Source: an uncultured Acidobacteriota bacterium
GTDB lineage: Bacteria > Acidobacteriota > Terriglobia > Terriglobales > Acidobacteriaceae
Direction: 5' to 3'
DNA: 46,930 nt
Assembly (NCBI GenBank): GCA_903851035.1
Contig: CAINND010000031.1
Location: 1-46,930 of the forward strand
Part shown: piece by piece, positions 1-8,185 of the stretch
How positions within the stretch are numbered: position 1 is the first letter of the stretch
Layout of the letters: every line of letters starts with the position of its first letter
Position numbers and translations under genes: made by a program
Notes under the pieces: generated by a model
Database searches by the model: none
Seen by the model: the letters and a program-made list of their open reading frames with translations, nothing else
What the model was told of the DNA's origin: nothing

Positions 1-60
1 ACCGCCGCCGCCGCGCCGACGGATAGAGTCCGGCTGCCCGCAGGCATCGGATGGAAATAG

Positions 61-88
61 AAAGGGCGGGCCACTTGGCCCGCCCTTT
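61..88 (-). terminator. Rho-independent terminator of the YVTN gene
   Basis: A perfect 12-bp inverted repeat (61-72 with 77-88) closes on a 4-base loop. Read on the minus strand it lies 22 bases beyond the stop codon of the beta-propeller gene and runs into a pyrimidine/T-rich tail (CTTTCTATTTCC). It may also stop rightward transcription entering from outside the window, but no T run follows on the plus strand. Confidence 0.8.
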
Positions 89-110
89 CACGTTTACTGC
101 CGGGCGCCTG

Positions 111-1781
111 CTAGCTGCGGCCCAGGATAATCTGCGGTGTCATCAGCGGGCAATTCTTTTGTCCATCCACTTCGCCCGTGGGATAGCTGCAATAGGTGAC
201 CTGCGCAGGCGACAAAATGTTGGTGATGAAACTGTTGACCGTGGTTGTGCCGTTGGCGGCGGCAGCTACCACGCCCACGCCGCTATAAAGATTGGCACAG
301 GTCGTGGTGTGTCCGTTGTCCGTGCACCAGCTCGGCGTGGGATCACTGGCCGGGCGGCTATTGGTGGGATGTGTGCCGGCGGCATCCAGGTAATAAGAGT
401 ATGTGGTGTTGGTGGTGTAGGCGGCGTACAACTTGCTCTGGTCGGCCGAACTGCCGCTACGGGAAACCGCTACGTAGGTGACCACTGGCGTAGTTGTCTC
501 GTCAACGTAAAATGTGACGCTGTTGGTGTCCGTCATGGAACTCTTGGTGAAGGAGGCCGTGGCGGGCAGGCCGATGTTGATCGTTGAAGTCGCGCCCGTA
601 GTCACGGCTCCGCCCTCAGCCAGGCGGCTGGTATCAATGGCCACAACCTGGTTAGTGTTGCCCAATCCAACGTACGCATGAGTGCCGTCGCGCATCAGGG
701 CCAGGTTGGTGGGGTAGATGCCGCTTGTAAGTTGCGCATTGCTGATGGTGCTCAACGAGGTGACGTAGTTGAGTGACGAGGGCGTGGTGTCATCAAACAC
801 GCTGACCTTGCCGTCGGCCTGCAACACCCAGATGTGGTTGTACTGGGTGTTGGTGAGTGTGTCTGTGTAATTCGGGTCCATCGCCATGTCAATCGGCTGC
901 TTGGAGCTGCCGGTATTGGCGTAGATGGAGATCGGTGCGCCGACCGTGACTTCGTTGATGGCATCCACCACGCTGATGGTGCCGTCGCCGCCATTCAGGA
1001 CGTAGAGGTACAGGCCGTTCGGGCTCTGCGTAATCTTGATGGGGCTGTTGCCAACGGGAATCTTGTTGGTGACCATGTACTTGCTGGCGCTGACCACGTA
1101 GAGCTGGTTCTCCGTCGTGTCCATCACAAAGACCTTCGACAGGTCATGGTAGATCCAGGCAATCTGCGGGTTCACGCCGACGCAGATGGTGGCCTTCAAC
1201 TCCTGGCTGGCCTGGGCGATGGCGCTGATCGATCCCTTGCCGGGACAGGTCGCGGTGTTCAGCCCGGCGTTGATAACGTAATCCTGTGAGTAGGAGACGC
1301 CATAGTACTCAAAGCTCATGCCGATGGGCTGCGAGCCGGTGGGCATTCCGATGGTGGTAGTGGTGGCGGCAAAGCCCGCGGTGGAGTTGTTCAGCAGCAC
1401 GGCCGTCACGTTATCCGAGGCGGTATCGGCGGCAAATACCGTGGTGCGCTGGTAGTCAAAGGCCAGGGGCATGCCAAAGACGCCGGGCAGTGGCCCGTTC
1501 ACGCCGCCGACGATGTTGGCCAGCACCTTGTTGCCGGCGTTGGTATCGCCGCTGACGTCAATGTCAGTGAGCACGCTGCTGCTGACGCCGCTGATGGCGT
1601 TGATGCTGCTTGGGTCAAGGCAGCAGTTGAGCACCACTTCGGTCTCAGCTCCGCTGGGGTTGCCGGTGTGGACCGGAGAGGGCGTTGCAATGGGACGGTA
1701 TGTCTCTCCGCAACCGGTCTCAATTACCGTTACAGCAATCAACAGGATGACCGCACATGCGGCTTTCCACAGTACCTTCAT
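111..1781 (-). CDS. Exported YVTN-type beta-propeller protein
   Basis: A 556-residue protein with an N-terminal export signal (MKVLWKAACAVILLIAVTV, then a Cys at about residue 24). The sequence before the Cys (ETG) is a poor lipobox, so lipoprotein status is uncertain. The rest consists of repeated blades of the YVTN/40-residue beta-propeller type, for example a blade with YLYVLNGGDGTISVVD and another with HAYVGLGNTNQVVAIDTS. Such propellers are usually extracytoplasmic binding or structural modules; no catalytic motif is visible. I chose the ATG at 1781 because the hydrophobic signal begins there and a purine-rich GAAGGCGGAAA precedes it; an upstream in-frame extension to 1886 has no such support. 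It is divergent from the DUF92 gene and ends in a clear terminator. Substrate and role are unknown. Confidence 0.8.
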   Translation of the reverse strand: MKVLWKAACAVILLIAVTVIETGCGETYRPIATPSPVHTGNPSGAETEVVLNCCLDPSSINAISGVSSSVLTDIDVSGDTNAGNKVLANIVGGVNGPLPGVFGMPLAFDYQRTTVFAADTASDNVTAVLLNNSTAGFAATTTTIGMPTGSQPIGMSFEYYGVSYSQDYVINAGLNTATCPGKGSISAIAQASQELKATICVGVNPQIAWIYHDLSKVFVMDTTENQLYVVSASKYMVTNKIPVGNSPIKITQSPNGLYLYVLNGGDGTISVVDAINEVTVGAPISIYANTGSSKQPIDMAMDPNYTDTLTNTQYNHIWVLQADGKVSVFDDTTPSSLNYVTSLSTISNAQLTSGIYPTNLALMRDGTHAYVGLGNTNQVVAIDTSRLAEGGAVTTGATSTINIGLPATASFTKSSMTDTNSVTFYVDETTTPVVTYVAVSRSGSSADQSKLYAAYTTNTTYSYYLDAAGTHPTNSRPASDPTPSWCTDNGHTTTCANLYSGVGVVAAAANGTTTVNSFITNILSPAQVTYCSYPTGEVDGQKNCPLMTPQIILGRS

Positions 1782-1938
1782 TCGGTTTCCGCCTTCAGCG
1801 TCAGCAATTAGAACGAATGGCACAATTGTACTGGATGAGCCTGTGCGGAGGCGAATGGCCGTCACCACTGGCAAGACGGAATACATCGCCGCGCCCGGCT
1901 CTGCCGTAGAGGTGGATTCAGGTTAGGATGGAAGGCGA

Positions 1939-2688
1939 ATGAGCACTCTTCCCTACTGGATGGCAGGAATGCCGCAACTGTTGATTGTGGCCGGGTTGAC
2001 CGTGATCTTTGCGGCCTGGGCCTGGGGAGCGCGCGCCATCACCGGCGCTGCGGCCGCCACCGGAACGGTGATCACTCTAGTGCTTTGCGCCGCCGCCGGG
2101 CCGGGCGCGCTGGCCGTCATCGCAGTGGTCTTCCTGCTGACGCACTTTTCCACACGCACCGGGCGCCACAAAAAAGAGCGTTTGGGCTCGATGGAAAAGA
2201 AAGACGGGCGCGGCCCCATGCAGATGCTGGCGAACCTGGGTCCTAGTGCCCTGTGCGCCGCCCCATTGCTGTTCACACCCCATGCGCGCTGGCTGCTGCT
2301 GGCCGCCACCAGCGCCGCGCTGGCAGAGGCCGCCGGAGACACCGTCAGCAGCGAACTGGGGCAGGTCTTCGGACGCCGCCCCCGGCTGATTACCACCCTG
2401 CGCCCCGTTAAGGTGGGCGTAAATGGCGGCATCACCGCCGTGGGCACCGGGCTTGCGGCCGGAGCCGTTCTGCTTACCTGCTGGGTCTGCGAGTGGGCCA
2501 ACATGCTGGCGCCGGGCTACTACTGGACGGTGGCCGCCGCGGCCTTTGCCGGTACGCTGATGGACAGCCTGCTGGGTGCCACCCTGGAGCGTCCCGGTCG
2601 GCTGGGCAACAACAGCGTGAACTTCACCAGCTCCGCCTTTGCCGCCGCCGTGGCCCTCGTGGCGCTGGTGGCCCGGCGATGGATGTAA
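1939..2688 (+). CDS. DUF92 family membrane protein (TMEM19/VTE6-like)
   Basis: A 249-residue integral membrane protein with about six hydrophobic segments. The family signature is clear: AEAAGDTVSSELGQ at about residues 130-143, then RPVKVGVNGGIT and, near the C-terminus, GTLMDSLLGATLER followed by NNSVNFTSS. The plant member VTE6 is reported to act as a phytyl-phosphate kinase, which makes a prenyl or phytyl phosphate kinase role possible here, but that is inference from the family; bacterial members are mostly uncharacterised. The start ATG has a good ribosome site (GGAAGG, 1930-1935). It is divergent from the propeller gene and convergent with the small zinc-ribbon gene, so it is probably monocistronic. 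Confidence 0.8.
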   Translation: MSTLPYWMAGMPQLLIVAGLTVIFAAWAWGARAITGAAAATGTVITLVLCAAAGPGALAVIAVVFLLTHFSTRTGRHKKERLGSMEKKDGRGPMQMLANLGPSALCAAPLLFTPHARWLLLAATSAALAEAAGDTVSSELGQVFGRRPRLITTLRPVKVGVNGGITAVGTGLAAGAVLLTCWVCEWANMLAPGYYWTVAAAAFAGTLMDSLLGATLERPGRLGNNSVNFTSSAFAAAVALVALVARRWM

Positions 2689-2759
2689 ACCCCAGCCTGC
2701 GGGCGTGAGCCAAGACAGAAGCAATCTCAAAAGACGCAATCATACAACCTGAAAGAAAA

Positions 2760-2783
2760 GGCCGGAACCCATTGGGCCCGGCC
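2760..2783 (-). terminator. Terminator of the zinc-ribbon gene
   Basis: GGCCGG (2760-2765) pairs with CCGGCC (2778-2783). On the minus strand the hairpin is followed by CTTTTCTTTC, a U-rich tail. It sits about 40 bases beyond the stop of the 51-codon gene and could also serve the converging DUF92 gene. Confidence 0.6.
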
Positions 2784-2821
2784 GGAACTGGTTGCGCCTG
2801 AGCGCAGATGAGAGCGGAGTG

Positions 2822-2977
2822 TTATTTTTCCGCGCGCACGAACTCCCACTTGCCGCGTCCGCACAGGTTCTTGCAGGTGGGCAGCGGTTGGCCCTCCTTG
2901 AACTGCACCGGCAGCTTGCACACGCTGCACCAGTAGATTCCCGTCTGCGGTGCCGGGGTACCTGGTAAATGAGCCAT
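2822..2977 (-). CDS. Small zinc-ribbon protein (51 aa)
   Basis: A short gene of 51 codons starting ATG at 2977 with a very strong ribosome site (AGGGAGGT, 7 bases upstream). The product has two Cys pairs, C17-x2-C20 (CSVC) and C35-x3-C39 (CKNLC), separated by a short basic/polar hairpin region, the layout of a zinc ribbon or rubredoxin-like knuckle. It begins MAHLPGTPAPQTG and ends KWEFVRAEK. There is a terminator right after it and the intergenic space upstream is long enough for a promoter. Function unknown; a nucleic-acid- or protein-binding Zn module is likely. The reading frame is convincing because of the ribosome site and the Cys pattern, despite its length. Confidence 0.8.
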   Translation of the reverse strand: MAHLPGTPAPQTGIYWCSVCKLPVQFKEGQPLPTCKNLCGRGKWEFVRAEK

Positions 2978-3129
2978 TGCCGACCTCCCTTATAAGTCTC
3001 TTCGATGCTAAATTCCCATGGCCGCCGCGCTCTGTGATGCACGTCACGTCATTGATGACAGAGTTGTGCAGGGCGTTTGTTAAAGCGCGGTTGCAGCCGG
3101 GCAATCATCACCTATCGCTTCGCATGGCC

Positions 3130-3741
3130 TCAGCGGCGGAAGATGTACAGCCGCCATAGGGTATAGCTGAGCGCCTCACGGCAGACGCGCAGCGCGCTGG
3201 AGCCCAGTCCGACATTTGCATCCAGCCGCCGCGGCGAGGCATAAGCCGTCATGCCGTGCGCCTCCAGCAGTTGCTTGATGCGGAAGACATGATACGGATC
3301 GCTGACCGCGATGCAGGTGTGCATATTGTTGGCCTGCATGATGGTGCCCACGCGCTCCGCGCTTTCGGCGCTGTTATCGCTCTGGGTTTCCGCAATGAGG
3401 TGGCTGTCGCGGATGCCGCGTGCGGCCAGATAGTCACGGCCCACGGCTCCTTCGCTGAAGCGCTGCTCGCCGCCATTGCCGCCGGTGACGATGACGACCG
3501 CGGCAAGGTGGCGCTGGTAGAGGTCGTAAGCGTGGTCCAGGCGGGCGCGGAAGACCGGCGAGGGGCGGCCGTAATATTCTGCGGCACCGAAGACGACGAT
3601 GCAGTCAGCCGACTGCGCTTCGTCCCGCGTGCTTTGCCCGACAATGCGCAGGCACGTCCACCCGAAGTAGAGAAGGCAGACGGCCAGCGCAGCAGAGGCG
3701 ATGGCCCCGAAACGCAGCCCCTTGCTACGCCTGGAAATCAT
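3130..3741 (-). CDS. YdcF/SanA-like DUF218 protein
   Basis: A 203-residue protein with one N-terminal membrane anchor (about residues 10-30) and a DUF218 domain: ADCIVVFGAAEYYGRPSPVF, VIVTGGNGGEQRFSEG, then SDNSAESAERVGTIM and AVSDPYHVFRI. This order is typical of the YdcF/SanA/ElyC family, whose members sit in the inner membrane of Gram-negative bacteria and influence envelope integrity; the ligand or reaction is not firmly known. Its ATG overlaps the stop codon of tsaC by 4 bases (ATGA), so the two are translationally coupled in one operon. Confidence 0.85.
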   Translation of the reverse strand: MISRRSKGLRFGAIASAALAVCLLYFGWTCLRIVGQSTRDEAQSADCIVVFGAAEYYGRPSPVFRARLDHAYDLYQRHLAAVVIVTGGNGGEQRFSEGAVGRDYLAARGIRDSHLIAETQSDNSAESAERVGTIMQANNMHTCIAVSDPYHVFRIKQLLEAHGMTAYASPRRLDANVGLGSSALRVCREALSYTLWRLYIFRR

Positions 3742-4382
3742 TGATCGCCCAGAAAATCCTCAATGGCCTCGGCCGGAATCGCGCCTTCGCGCTGCAAACT
3801 CCAGCGGCCGTCACCCGTGAGGTTGATGATGGTGGAGGGCGTGTTGCGCGGCGTGGTGCCACCATCCACAACTAGCTGTACGCGGTGGCCAAGCTGCTCC
3901 ACCACCCCTTCCGCCGTGGTGCTCTCCACGGCCCCGCTCAGGTTGGCGGAGGTGGCCGTGACCGGGCACTTCATGGCCCGCACAACGGCCAGCGCAATCG
4001 GGCAATCCGGCATGCGAACGGCAATGTTGCCGGAGTTGGCGGTGACCTTGAGCGGCAGCCGAGGCGCGGCCGGCACGATGATGGTCAGCGGGCCGGGCCA
4101 GAACTTTTCCGCCAGCAGAAAGAACTCGTCCGGCAGCTCGTGGCCCATCTCTTCCGCCTGCTCCACGCTGTCAATCAGCAGGGAGAGAGGCTTGTGGCGG
4201 CCGCGATCCTTGATGACATAGACGTTTTCGACCGCATGCAGGTTGTAGGGGTCCACGGCCAGGCCGTAGAAGGTGTCCGTGGGCAGGCCCACAACGTTTC
4301 CCTGGCGAATGCGCTCCGCCACATAGTTGATGAGAGCCGGTTCGGGCTCAGCGGGATGGATACGAATGATTTCCGGGCGCAC
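3738..4382 (-). CDS. tsaC: Threonylcarbamoyl-AMP synthase (YrdC/Sua5 type)
   Basis: A 214-residue YrdC-domain protein that makes threonylcarbamoyl-AMP from threonine, bicarbonate and ATP, the first step of the t6A37 modification of ANN-decoding tRNAs. Family motifs are present: GNVVGLPTDTFYGLAVD near residues 28-44, KDRGRHKPLSLLI (the KRxxxxPL substrate motif), FWPGPLTIIV, VAVRMP-like IAVRMPDCP, and TATSANLSG. The length fits TsaC-type enzymes without the C-terminal Sua5 domain. The start is GTG at 4382, supported by GAGGT seven bases upstream; no in-frame ATG fits. It is the first gene of a two-gene operon with the DUF218 protein and is divergent from the methyltransferase gene. Confidence 0.93.
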   Translation of the reverse strand: MRPEIIRIHPAEPEPALINYVAERIRQGNVVGLPTDTFYGLAVDPYNLHAVENVYVIKDRGRHKPLSLLIDSVEQAEEMGHELPDEFFLLAEKFWPGPLTIIVPAAPRLPLKVTANSGNIAVRMPDCPIALAVVRAMKCPVTATSANLSGAVESTTAEGVVEQLGHRVQLVVDGGTTPRNTPSTIINLTGDGRWSLQREGAIPAEAIEDFLGDQ

Positions 4383-4549
4383 CCGTGGTACCTCTGCTTC
4401 CTACCGGGGGCATGGTGGCCAGCCCGGTATGTGGAGAATCCAACCGCACAAGGGTAACTCAGATGACCGCCAGCGCGGGAGTTATCATGTACATGCCGGT
4501 TCCGGTTGATTCTACAATGCCCGGCAGGCAAGGGAGAACCCGAAGACCA

Positions 4550-5389
4550 ATGGCCAACCCCAACAGCCCATCCTATGCGGCACGCCTGCGCCCGGTCAGC
4601 AGCCGGCAGAACGCGCTGGTCAAGCAGTTGCGCAAGGCCTTCGCCCAATCCGAAGCCTGTGAAGACGGCTCGGTAGCCGTGGAGGGCGTAACGCTGGTCG
4701 GCGAGGCTCTGCGCAGCCATAGGCCGCTGCGCGCCATCTTCGTCAGCGAGAGCGGCGTAGCGCGCGTTTCAGCCCTGCTTGCGGCCTTGCCGGAGGGCGT
4801 AGAGGCTCTGCTGCTGCCGGATGATGTATTCCACTCGGCGGTGGCCACGCAGTCTCCACAGGGCGTTGCGGCCCTGGTAATGCCGCTGGAATCCACGCTC
4901 GAAGGGCTCTTCCCTGCCGCAGGCGAGAAGGCCCCGACGCCGCTGATTCTGGGCTGCGCGGGATTGCAGGACCCTGGCAACCTGGGGACCATCTTGCGCT
5001 CGTCGGAGGCCTTTGGCGCCACGGGCGTCCTGTGTACGGAAGGCACGGTCTCGGCGGCCAACCCCAAGGTGGCCCGGGCATCAGCTGGATCGGTCTTCCG
5101 TCTGCCCTGCGTGCGGTCCACTACGGCGGAGGCCGTGGCCGCGCTGAAGCAGCATCGCGTGCAGATTGCCGTGACCAGTTCGCATGGCGGTCGCGCGCTG
5201 CATGAGTGCGACCTGCGGCGTCCGGTGGCCATCTTCATCGGCAACGAGGGCCAGGGCGTTCCTGAAGAGCTGATGGCGGCGGCCGACGAGCGCATCGCGA
5301 TTCCGCACTCCGCGCAGGTGGAGAGCCTGAACGCCGGGATTGCGGCGAGCATTCTGCTGTACGAGGCGTGGCGGCAACGGGCGCGTTAA
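4550..5389 (+). CDS. TrmH/SpoU family RNA 2'-O-methyltransferase
   Basis: A 279-residue SPOUT methyltransferase that would methylate a ribose 2'-OH in rRNA or tRNA using S-adenosylmethionine. The N-terminal part (about 1-110) is a SpoU substrate-binding domain. The catalytic domain carries motif 1 (LQDPGNLGTILRSSEAFGA), motif 2 (FIGNEGQGVPEEL) and motif 3 (IPHSAQVESLNAGIAASILLYE), which together form the knotted cofactor pocket. The target nucleotide cannot be told from sequence; 23S rRNA is common for this domain order. I chose the ATG at 4550, with AGGGAG at 4531-4536; an in-frame ATG at 4517 has no ribosome site and lies inside a TACAAT (4513-4518) that looks more like a -10 element. Confidence 0.88.
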   Translation: MANPNSPSYAARLRPVSSRQNALVKQLRKAFAQSEACEDGSVAVEGVTLVGEALRSHRPLRAIFVSESGVARVSALLAALPEGVEALLLPDDVFHSAVATQSPQGVAALVMPLESTLEGLFPAAGEKAPTPLILGCAGLQDPGNLGTILRSSEAFGATGVLCTEGTVSAANPKVARASAGSVFRLPCVRSTTAEAVAALKQHRVQIAVTSSHGGRALHECDLRRPVAIFIGNEGQGVPEELMAAADERIAIPHSAQVESLNAGIAASILLYEAWRQRAR

Positions 5390-5861
5390 GCTGGCGGAAT
5401 TCTGCAGAGAAGTTCTGTGCGTGGGGGTGATACCCCCTCCCCCCTCTATATTTCCCGGTAAAAAATTGAGAAAGAACGAGATAGCAGGTTTCAAAGTTTC
5501 AAGGTTTCACAGGTTTCAAGGTTGAAGAGCAAAACGGGAAGTGCAAAACCTTTGATGCCCCGTGACCGCGATGCCTCTGATGTTTCCCTCTACTTTAAGA
5601 ATAGCAATTTGGATGGGGGTGACCCTCAGCGGAGGGGAGATTTATATCTCGTGCGGAATCATCCGGTTGGGAGGATTCTGAGCATAACAGGGGGTTGACA
5701 AGGGTCTGAGCGGCGCCAACTTTGGGGCATTTGCCACCCGCAGCCTATCAAGGTGACCTTGATGCCGCGCGATTGATTTGAGCCGTGCTTGGGTCCTTCG
5801 CTGCGCTCAGGATGACACTTCAAAAACAAATACAAAAACAGAAACAACTACCCGAAGGGAT
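5390..5861. repeat. Gene-free stretch with short repeats
   Basis: No credible gene lies in these 470 bases. They hold: a short hairpin GGGGGT-GAT-ACCCCC (5423-5437) just after the methyltransferase gene, lacking a T tail; four near-identical 8-mers of the form (G/A)GTTTCA(A/C) at 5487-5519; a second G-rich patch at 5612-5638; and at about 5787-5820 a sequence whose minus strand reads GTGTCATCCTGAGCGCAGCG and onward into AAGGACCC. That last sequence is a known kind of dispersed intergenic repeat whose spurious translation contains HPERSEG. The base composition is mixed and lower in GC than the genes on either side. Confidence 0.6.
5787..5820 (-). repeat. Dispersed HPERSEG-type intergenic repeat
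   Basis: The minus strand reads AAGTGTCATCCTGAGCGCAG and continues CGAAGGACCCAAGC. This matches from memory a short imperfect palindromic element scattered in intergenic DNA of Acidobacteria, Chloroflexota and other phyla; translation in one frame gives the familiar false peptide CHPERSEGP. Only one copy is present in this window, so its repeat nature rests on prior knowledge rather than on what can be counted here. Confidence 0.5.
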
Positions 5862-6191
5862 TTACTTTCCCCAGAAGGCGAAGCCGACGGCTCCGGCTAG
5901 AAGGGTGAAGCTGACGGCGTAGTTCCAGCGCATGGGCTCGCGCAGGTAGAGCCATGCGAAGATGACGAAGACGACGAGGGTGATCGCCTCCTGAATGATT
6001 TTGAGCTGGTAGCCGGTGAACTCCCCGTAGCCGATGCGATTGGCCGGCACCTGGAAGCAATACTCTCCCAGGGCGATGAGCCAGCTGACGAGAATGGCCG
6101 CCACGATAGGCGTGTTGCGATGCTTGAGGTGACCGTACCAGGCAAAGGTCATGAAGGTGTTGGAGATGATCAGCAGCAGGACAGTTTTCAT
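5862..6191 (-). CDS. DUF486 (DMT superfamily) small membrane protein
   Basis: A 109-residue protein with four hydrophobic segments, the usual size of DUF486 proteins. Hallmarks are FMTFAWYGHLK near residue 15, SWLIALGEYCFQVPANRIGY in the middle, and QLKIIQEAITLVVFVIFAW followed by LREPMRWNY. DUF486 belongs to the drug/metabolite transporter fold group (EmrE-like half transporters), but no substrate has been established. The ATG has AGGGAG upstream (minus strand, about 13 bases). It lies about 100 bases downstream of the ClC gene on the same strand and could be on the same transcript. Confidence 0.85.
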   Translation of the reverse strand: MKTVLLLIISNTFMTFAWYGHLKHRNTPIVAAILVSWLIALGEYCFQVPANRIGYGEFTGYQLKIIQEAITLVVFVIFAWLYLREPMRWNYAVSFTLLAGAVGFAFWGK

Positions 6192-6296
6192 TGGGCGGGG
6201 GTCTCCCTTGGGGTGCGAACAATTGTATGGGAGTTCGTACGCGGGTTCTGTTCTCTACAGCACACCGGAAAAGTTGGCGTGAGATGCGCGGCTTTT

Positions 6297-8060
6297 CTAC
6301 GCTGACCCCACGGTGTCCACACCGTAGGAATCCAATACGTCCCGCAAGGTTACAACTCCTTCGAGTTTATGAATATTGGCTCTATTCACTACGGGCAGGA
6401 TGTCTATATGAAGTTTGCTCATGCGCTCCAGCACGAGGTGGACAGGGTGATCCGCGTGGGCGTGGGGAAAATCAAGCGTATCGAAGAGACTCACCAGTTT
6501 CTCTTCCGCCTTCCCATCGGCGAGAGCGCGTTCCAAGGTATCCCGGGTCAGCACACCGACGACACTCCCTTCATCCTCCACAATCCAGGAGTGGAACTCG
6601 CTGGTGCGGGCCTGTTCCGACGCGAACTGGACGCTCAACTGCGCCGGCAAAGTTTCCGGAACTCCCCTCATGATCTGCTGCACCGTACGCTGAACAAGTT
6701 CCTCGCGAGTTTTGTGGCTTGGCAGATGAATCCCATCCTGCTGCGCGAGAGCCTCGTAAATGGGTTCCTTCTGGAAGCGCGTGGAGATGAAGAGGCTGGC
6801 CAGGTTGGCGATCATCAGCGGCACAATGACGGCGTAGTCGCGCGTCATCTCAAAGATCATCAGCACACTGGTCATGGGAGCGCGGACGATTCCGGCGAAG
6901 AGCGCGCCCATGCCCACCAGCGCATACGCACCCGGCGACGCAGTGTAGGTTGGCAACCAGTGATGGGCCACCGTTCCGATGGCGCCACCCAGCATTGCGC
7001 CTAAAAACAGGCTGGGGCCGAAGATGCCTCCGGCATTGCCCGATGCGTAACAGGTGGTGATGGCAAAAAGTTTGAGGACGATGAGCAGAACCATCAGCTT
7101 CAAAGCCATGGTTCCGTCAAGAGCCAAGCCGACGTAGCTGTATCCCACGCCAAGAACCTGCGGCACAAACCAGCCCATCAGCCCAACCAGGACGCCGCCA
7201 ACCACGGGATGCCACCAGCGCGTGCTGCGAGGCAACAACAGAAAGCGCTTGCGCATGAATAACAAAAGTTTGGTGAACGCCACGGAGAGAAATCCGCCGG
7301 CGATACCCAGCACCGCATAAATACCGAACTCCAGCGGATGCACCAGCTCGTACTGCGGAACCTGAAATAGCGGGTTGTTGCCGAGAAGCAGGCGCAGCAC
7401 CGCCCACGATGTGGCGGAGGCCAGGACGACAGAGCCGAGGACCGGGGCATGCATATCCCCGACAACCTCTTCCAGTGCAAACACCACGGCTGCCATGGGG
7501 GTATTGAAGGCCGCGGCGATGGCAGCGGCGGCACCGACGGGAATGAGAGCTTTTACTTTTTCCGGACGCAAGCCGAGTTTACGGCCCAGGATGGAAGCGA
7601 TGCCGGCACCAACCTGCACCGACGGACCTTCGCGTCCGAGTGGAATTCCGCTGGCGAGAGTGGCCGCCGTACAGCCGAACTTACCCAGTACCGTACGCAG
7701 AGAGATGTATCCGTCGCGCGCGTAGAGGGCAGCCTTGGTCTGCGGCACGCCGCTGCCACGCGCATCTGGAAAATAGCGATAGAGCAGGTAGCCCATGGCA
7801 AGCGAGCCGCCGACGGGCATCGCAATGCGCCTCCATGCCGGACTGCCCACGGGATAAAGCCGCATGCCAAGACGCTCGGTGAGCACAATGAAGGCCACGA
7901 CGGTGAGTCCGGCCAGCGCACCAATTAGCAGAGACAGGACAAGAAAGACCTGGTCCTCGCGTTCGTGAATAAGAGATTGCAAACGCGACCATAGCTGCGA
8001 GCGTGAAGCTGTTACGGGTTGGATTCTACGGTCAGGCTCGGGGGTCATTTCGTTGGTCAC
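6297..8060 (-). CDS. ClC-type H+/Cl- antiporter with C-terminal CBS pair
   Basis: A 587-residue ClC family transporter. The chloride-pathway motifs are GSGVP (102-106), GREGP (142-146, with the gating glutamate E144) and GIFGPSLFLG near 345. The segment FNTPMAAVVFALEE (about 185-198) keeps the glutamate that marks the internal proton site of exchangers, so a 2Cl-/H+ antiporter is more likely than a channel. Two CBS domains follow from about residue 440; these often bind adenine nucleotides and gate transport. The start is either GTG 8060 or ATG 8048. Neither has a ribosome site, and a TAGAAT at 8075-8070 (minus strand) would place transcription start almost on the start codon, so translation may be leaderless. 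Confidence 0.9.
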   Translation of the reverse strand: MTNEMTPEPDRRIQPVTASRSQLWSRLQSLIHEREDQVFLVLSLLIGALAGLTVVAFIVLTERLGMRLYPVGSPAWRRIAMPVGGSLAMGYLLYRYFPDARGSGVPQTKAALYARDGYISLRTVLGKFGCTAATLASGIPLGREGPSVQVGAGIASILGRKLGLRPEKVKALIPVGAAAAIAAAFNTPMAAVVFALEEVVGDMHAPVLGSVVLASATSWAVLRLLLGNNPLFQVPQYELVHPLEFGIYAVLGIAGGFLSVAFTKLLLFMRKRFLLLPRSTRWWHPVVGGVLVGLMGWFVPQVLGVGYSYVGLALDGTMALKLMVLLIVLKLFAITTCYASGNAGGIFGPSLFLGAMLGGAIGTVAHHWLPTYTASPGAYALVGMGALFAGIVRAPMTSVLMIFEMTRDYAVIVPLMIANLASLFISTRFQKEPIYEALAQQDGIHLPSHKTREELVQRTVQQIMRGVPETLPAQLSVQFASEQARTSEFHSWIVEDEGSVVGVLTRDTLERALADGKAEEKLVSLFDTLDFPHAHADHPVHLVLERMSKLHIDILPVVNRANIHKLEGVVTLRDVLDSYGVDTVGSA

Positions 8061-8132
8061 GTGAGGATTATTCTACATTTTTCAGATGGAAGGAGTATGG
8101 CTTGTCACTGAAACAACAAGATCAGAAGCAAC

Positions 8133-8167
8133 TGCCCCACCCTAGCAACTACGGCTAGGATGGGGCA
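8133..8167 (-). terminator. Hairpin terminator of the small secreted protein gene
   Basis: TGCCCCA (8133-8139) plus CCTAGC (8141-8146) pair with GCTAGG (8154-8159) plus TGGGGCA (8161-8167), leaving one mismatch and a 7-base loop. It lies 18 bases past the stop codon at 8186. The tail on the minus strand (GTTGCTTCTG) is only moderately U-rich. Confidence 0.6.
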
Positions 8168-8185
8168 CCCGGCGGGGCGGGTTGA

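Noticed and set aside
1-60. Open frame ending in TAG at 58-60 just before the terminator, possibly the tail of a rightward gene
   Set aside because: Only 19 codons are visible, the composition is simple GCC repeats, and another frame also closes nearby; nothing identifies a product.
5695-5723. Promoter starting at TTGACA 5695-5700
   Set aside because: The -35 is perfect but the sequence 17 bases on (AACTTT) is not a -10, and no plus-strand gene follows.
5659-5847. Minus-strand 62-codon frame containing CHPERSEGP
   Set aside because: This peptide is the familiar false translation of a dispersed intergenic repeat; no ribosome site.
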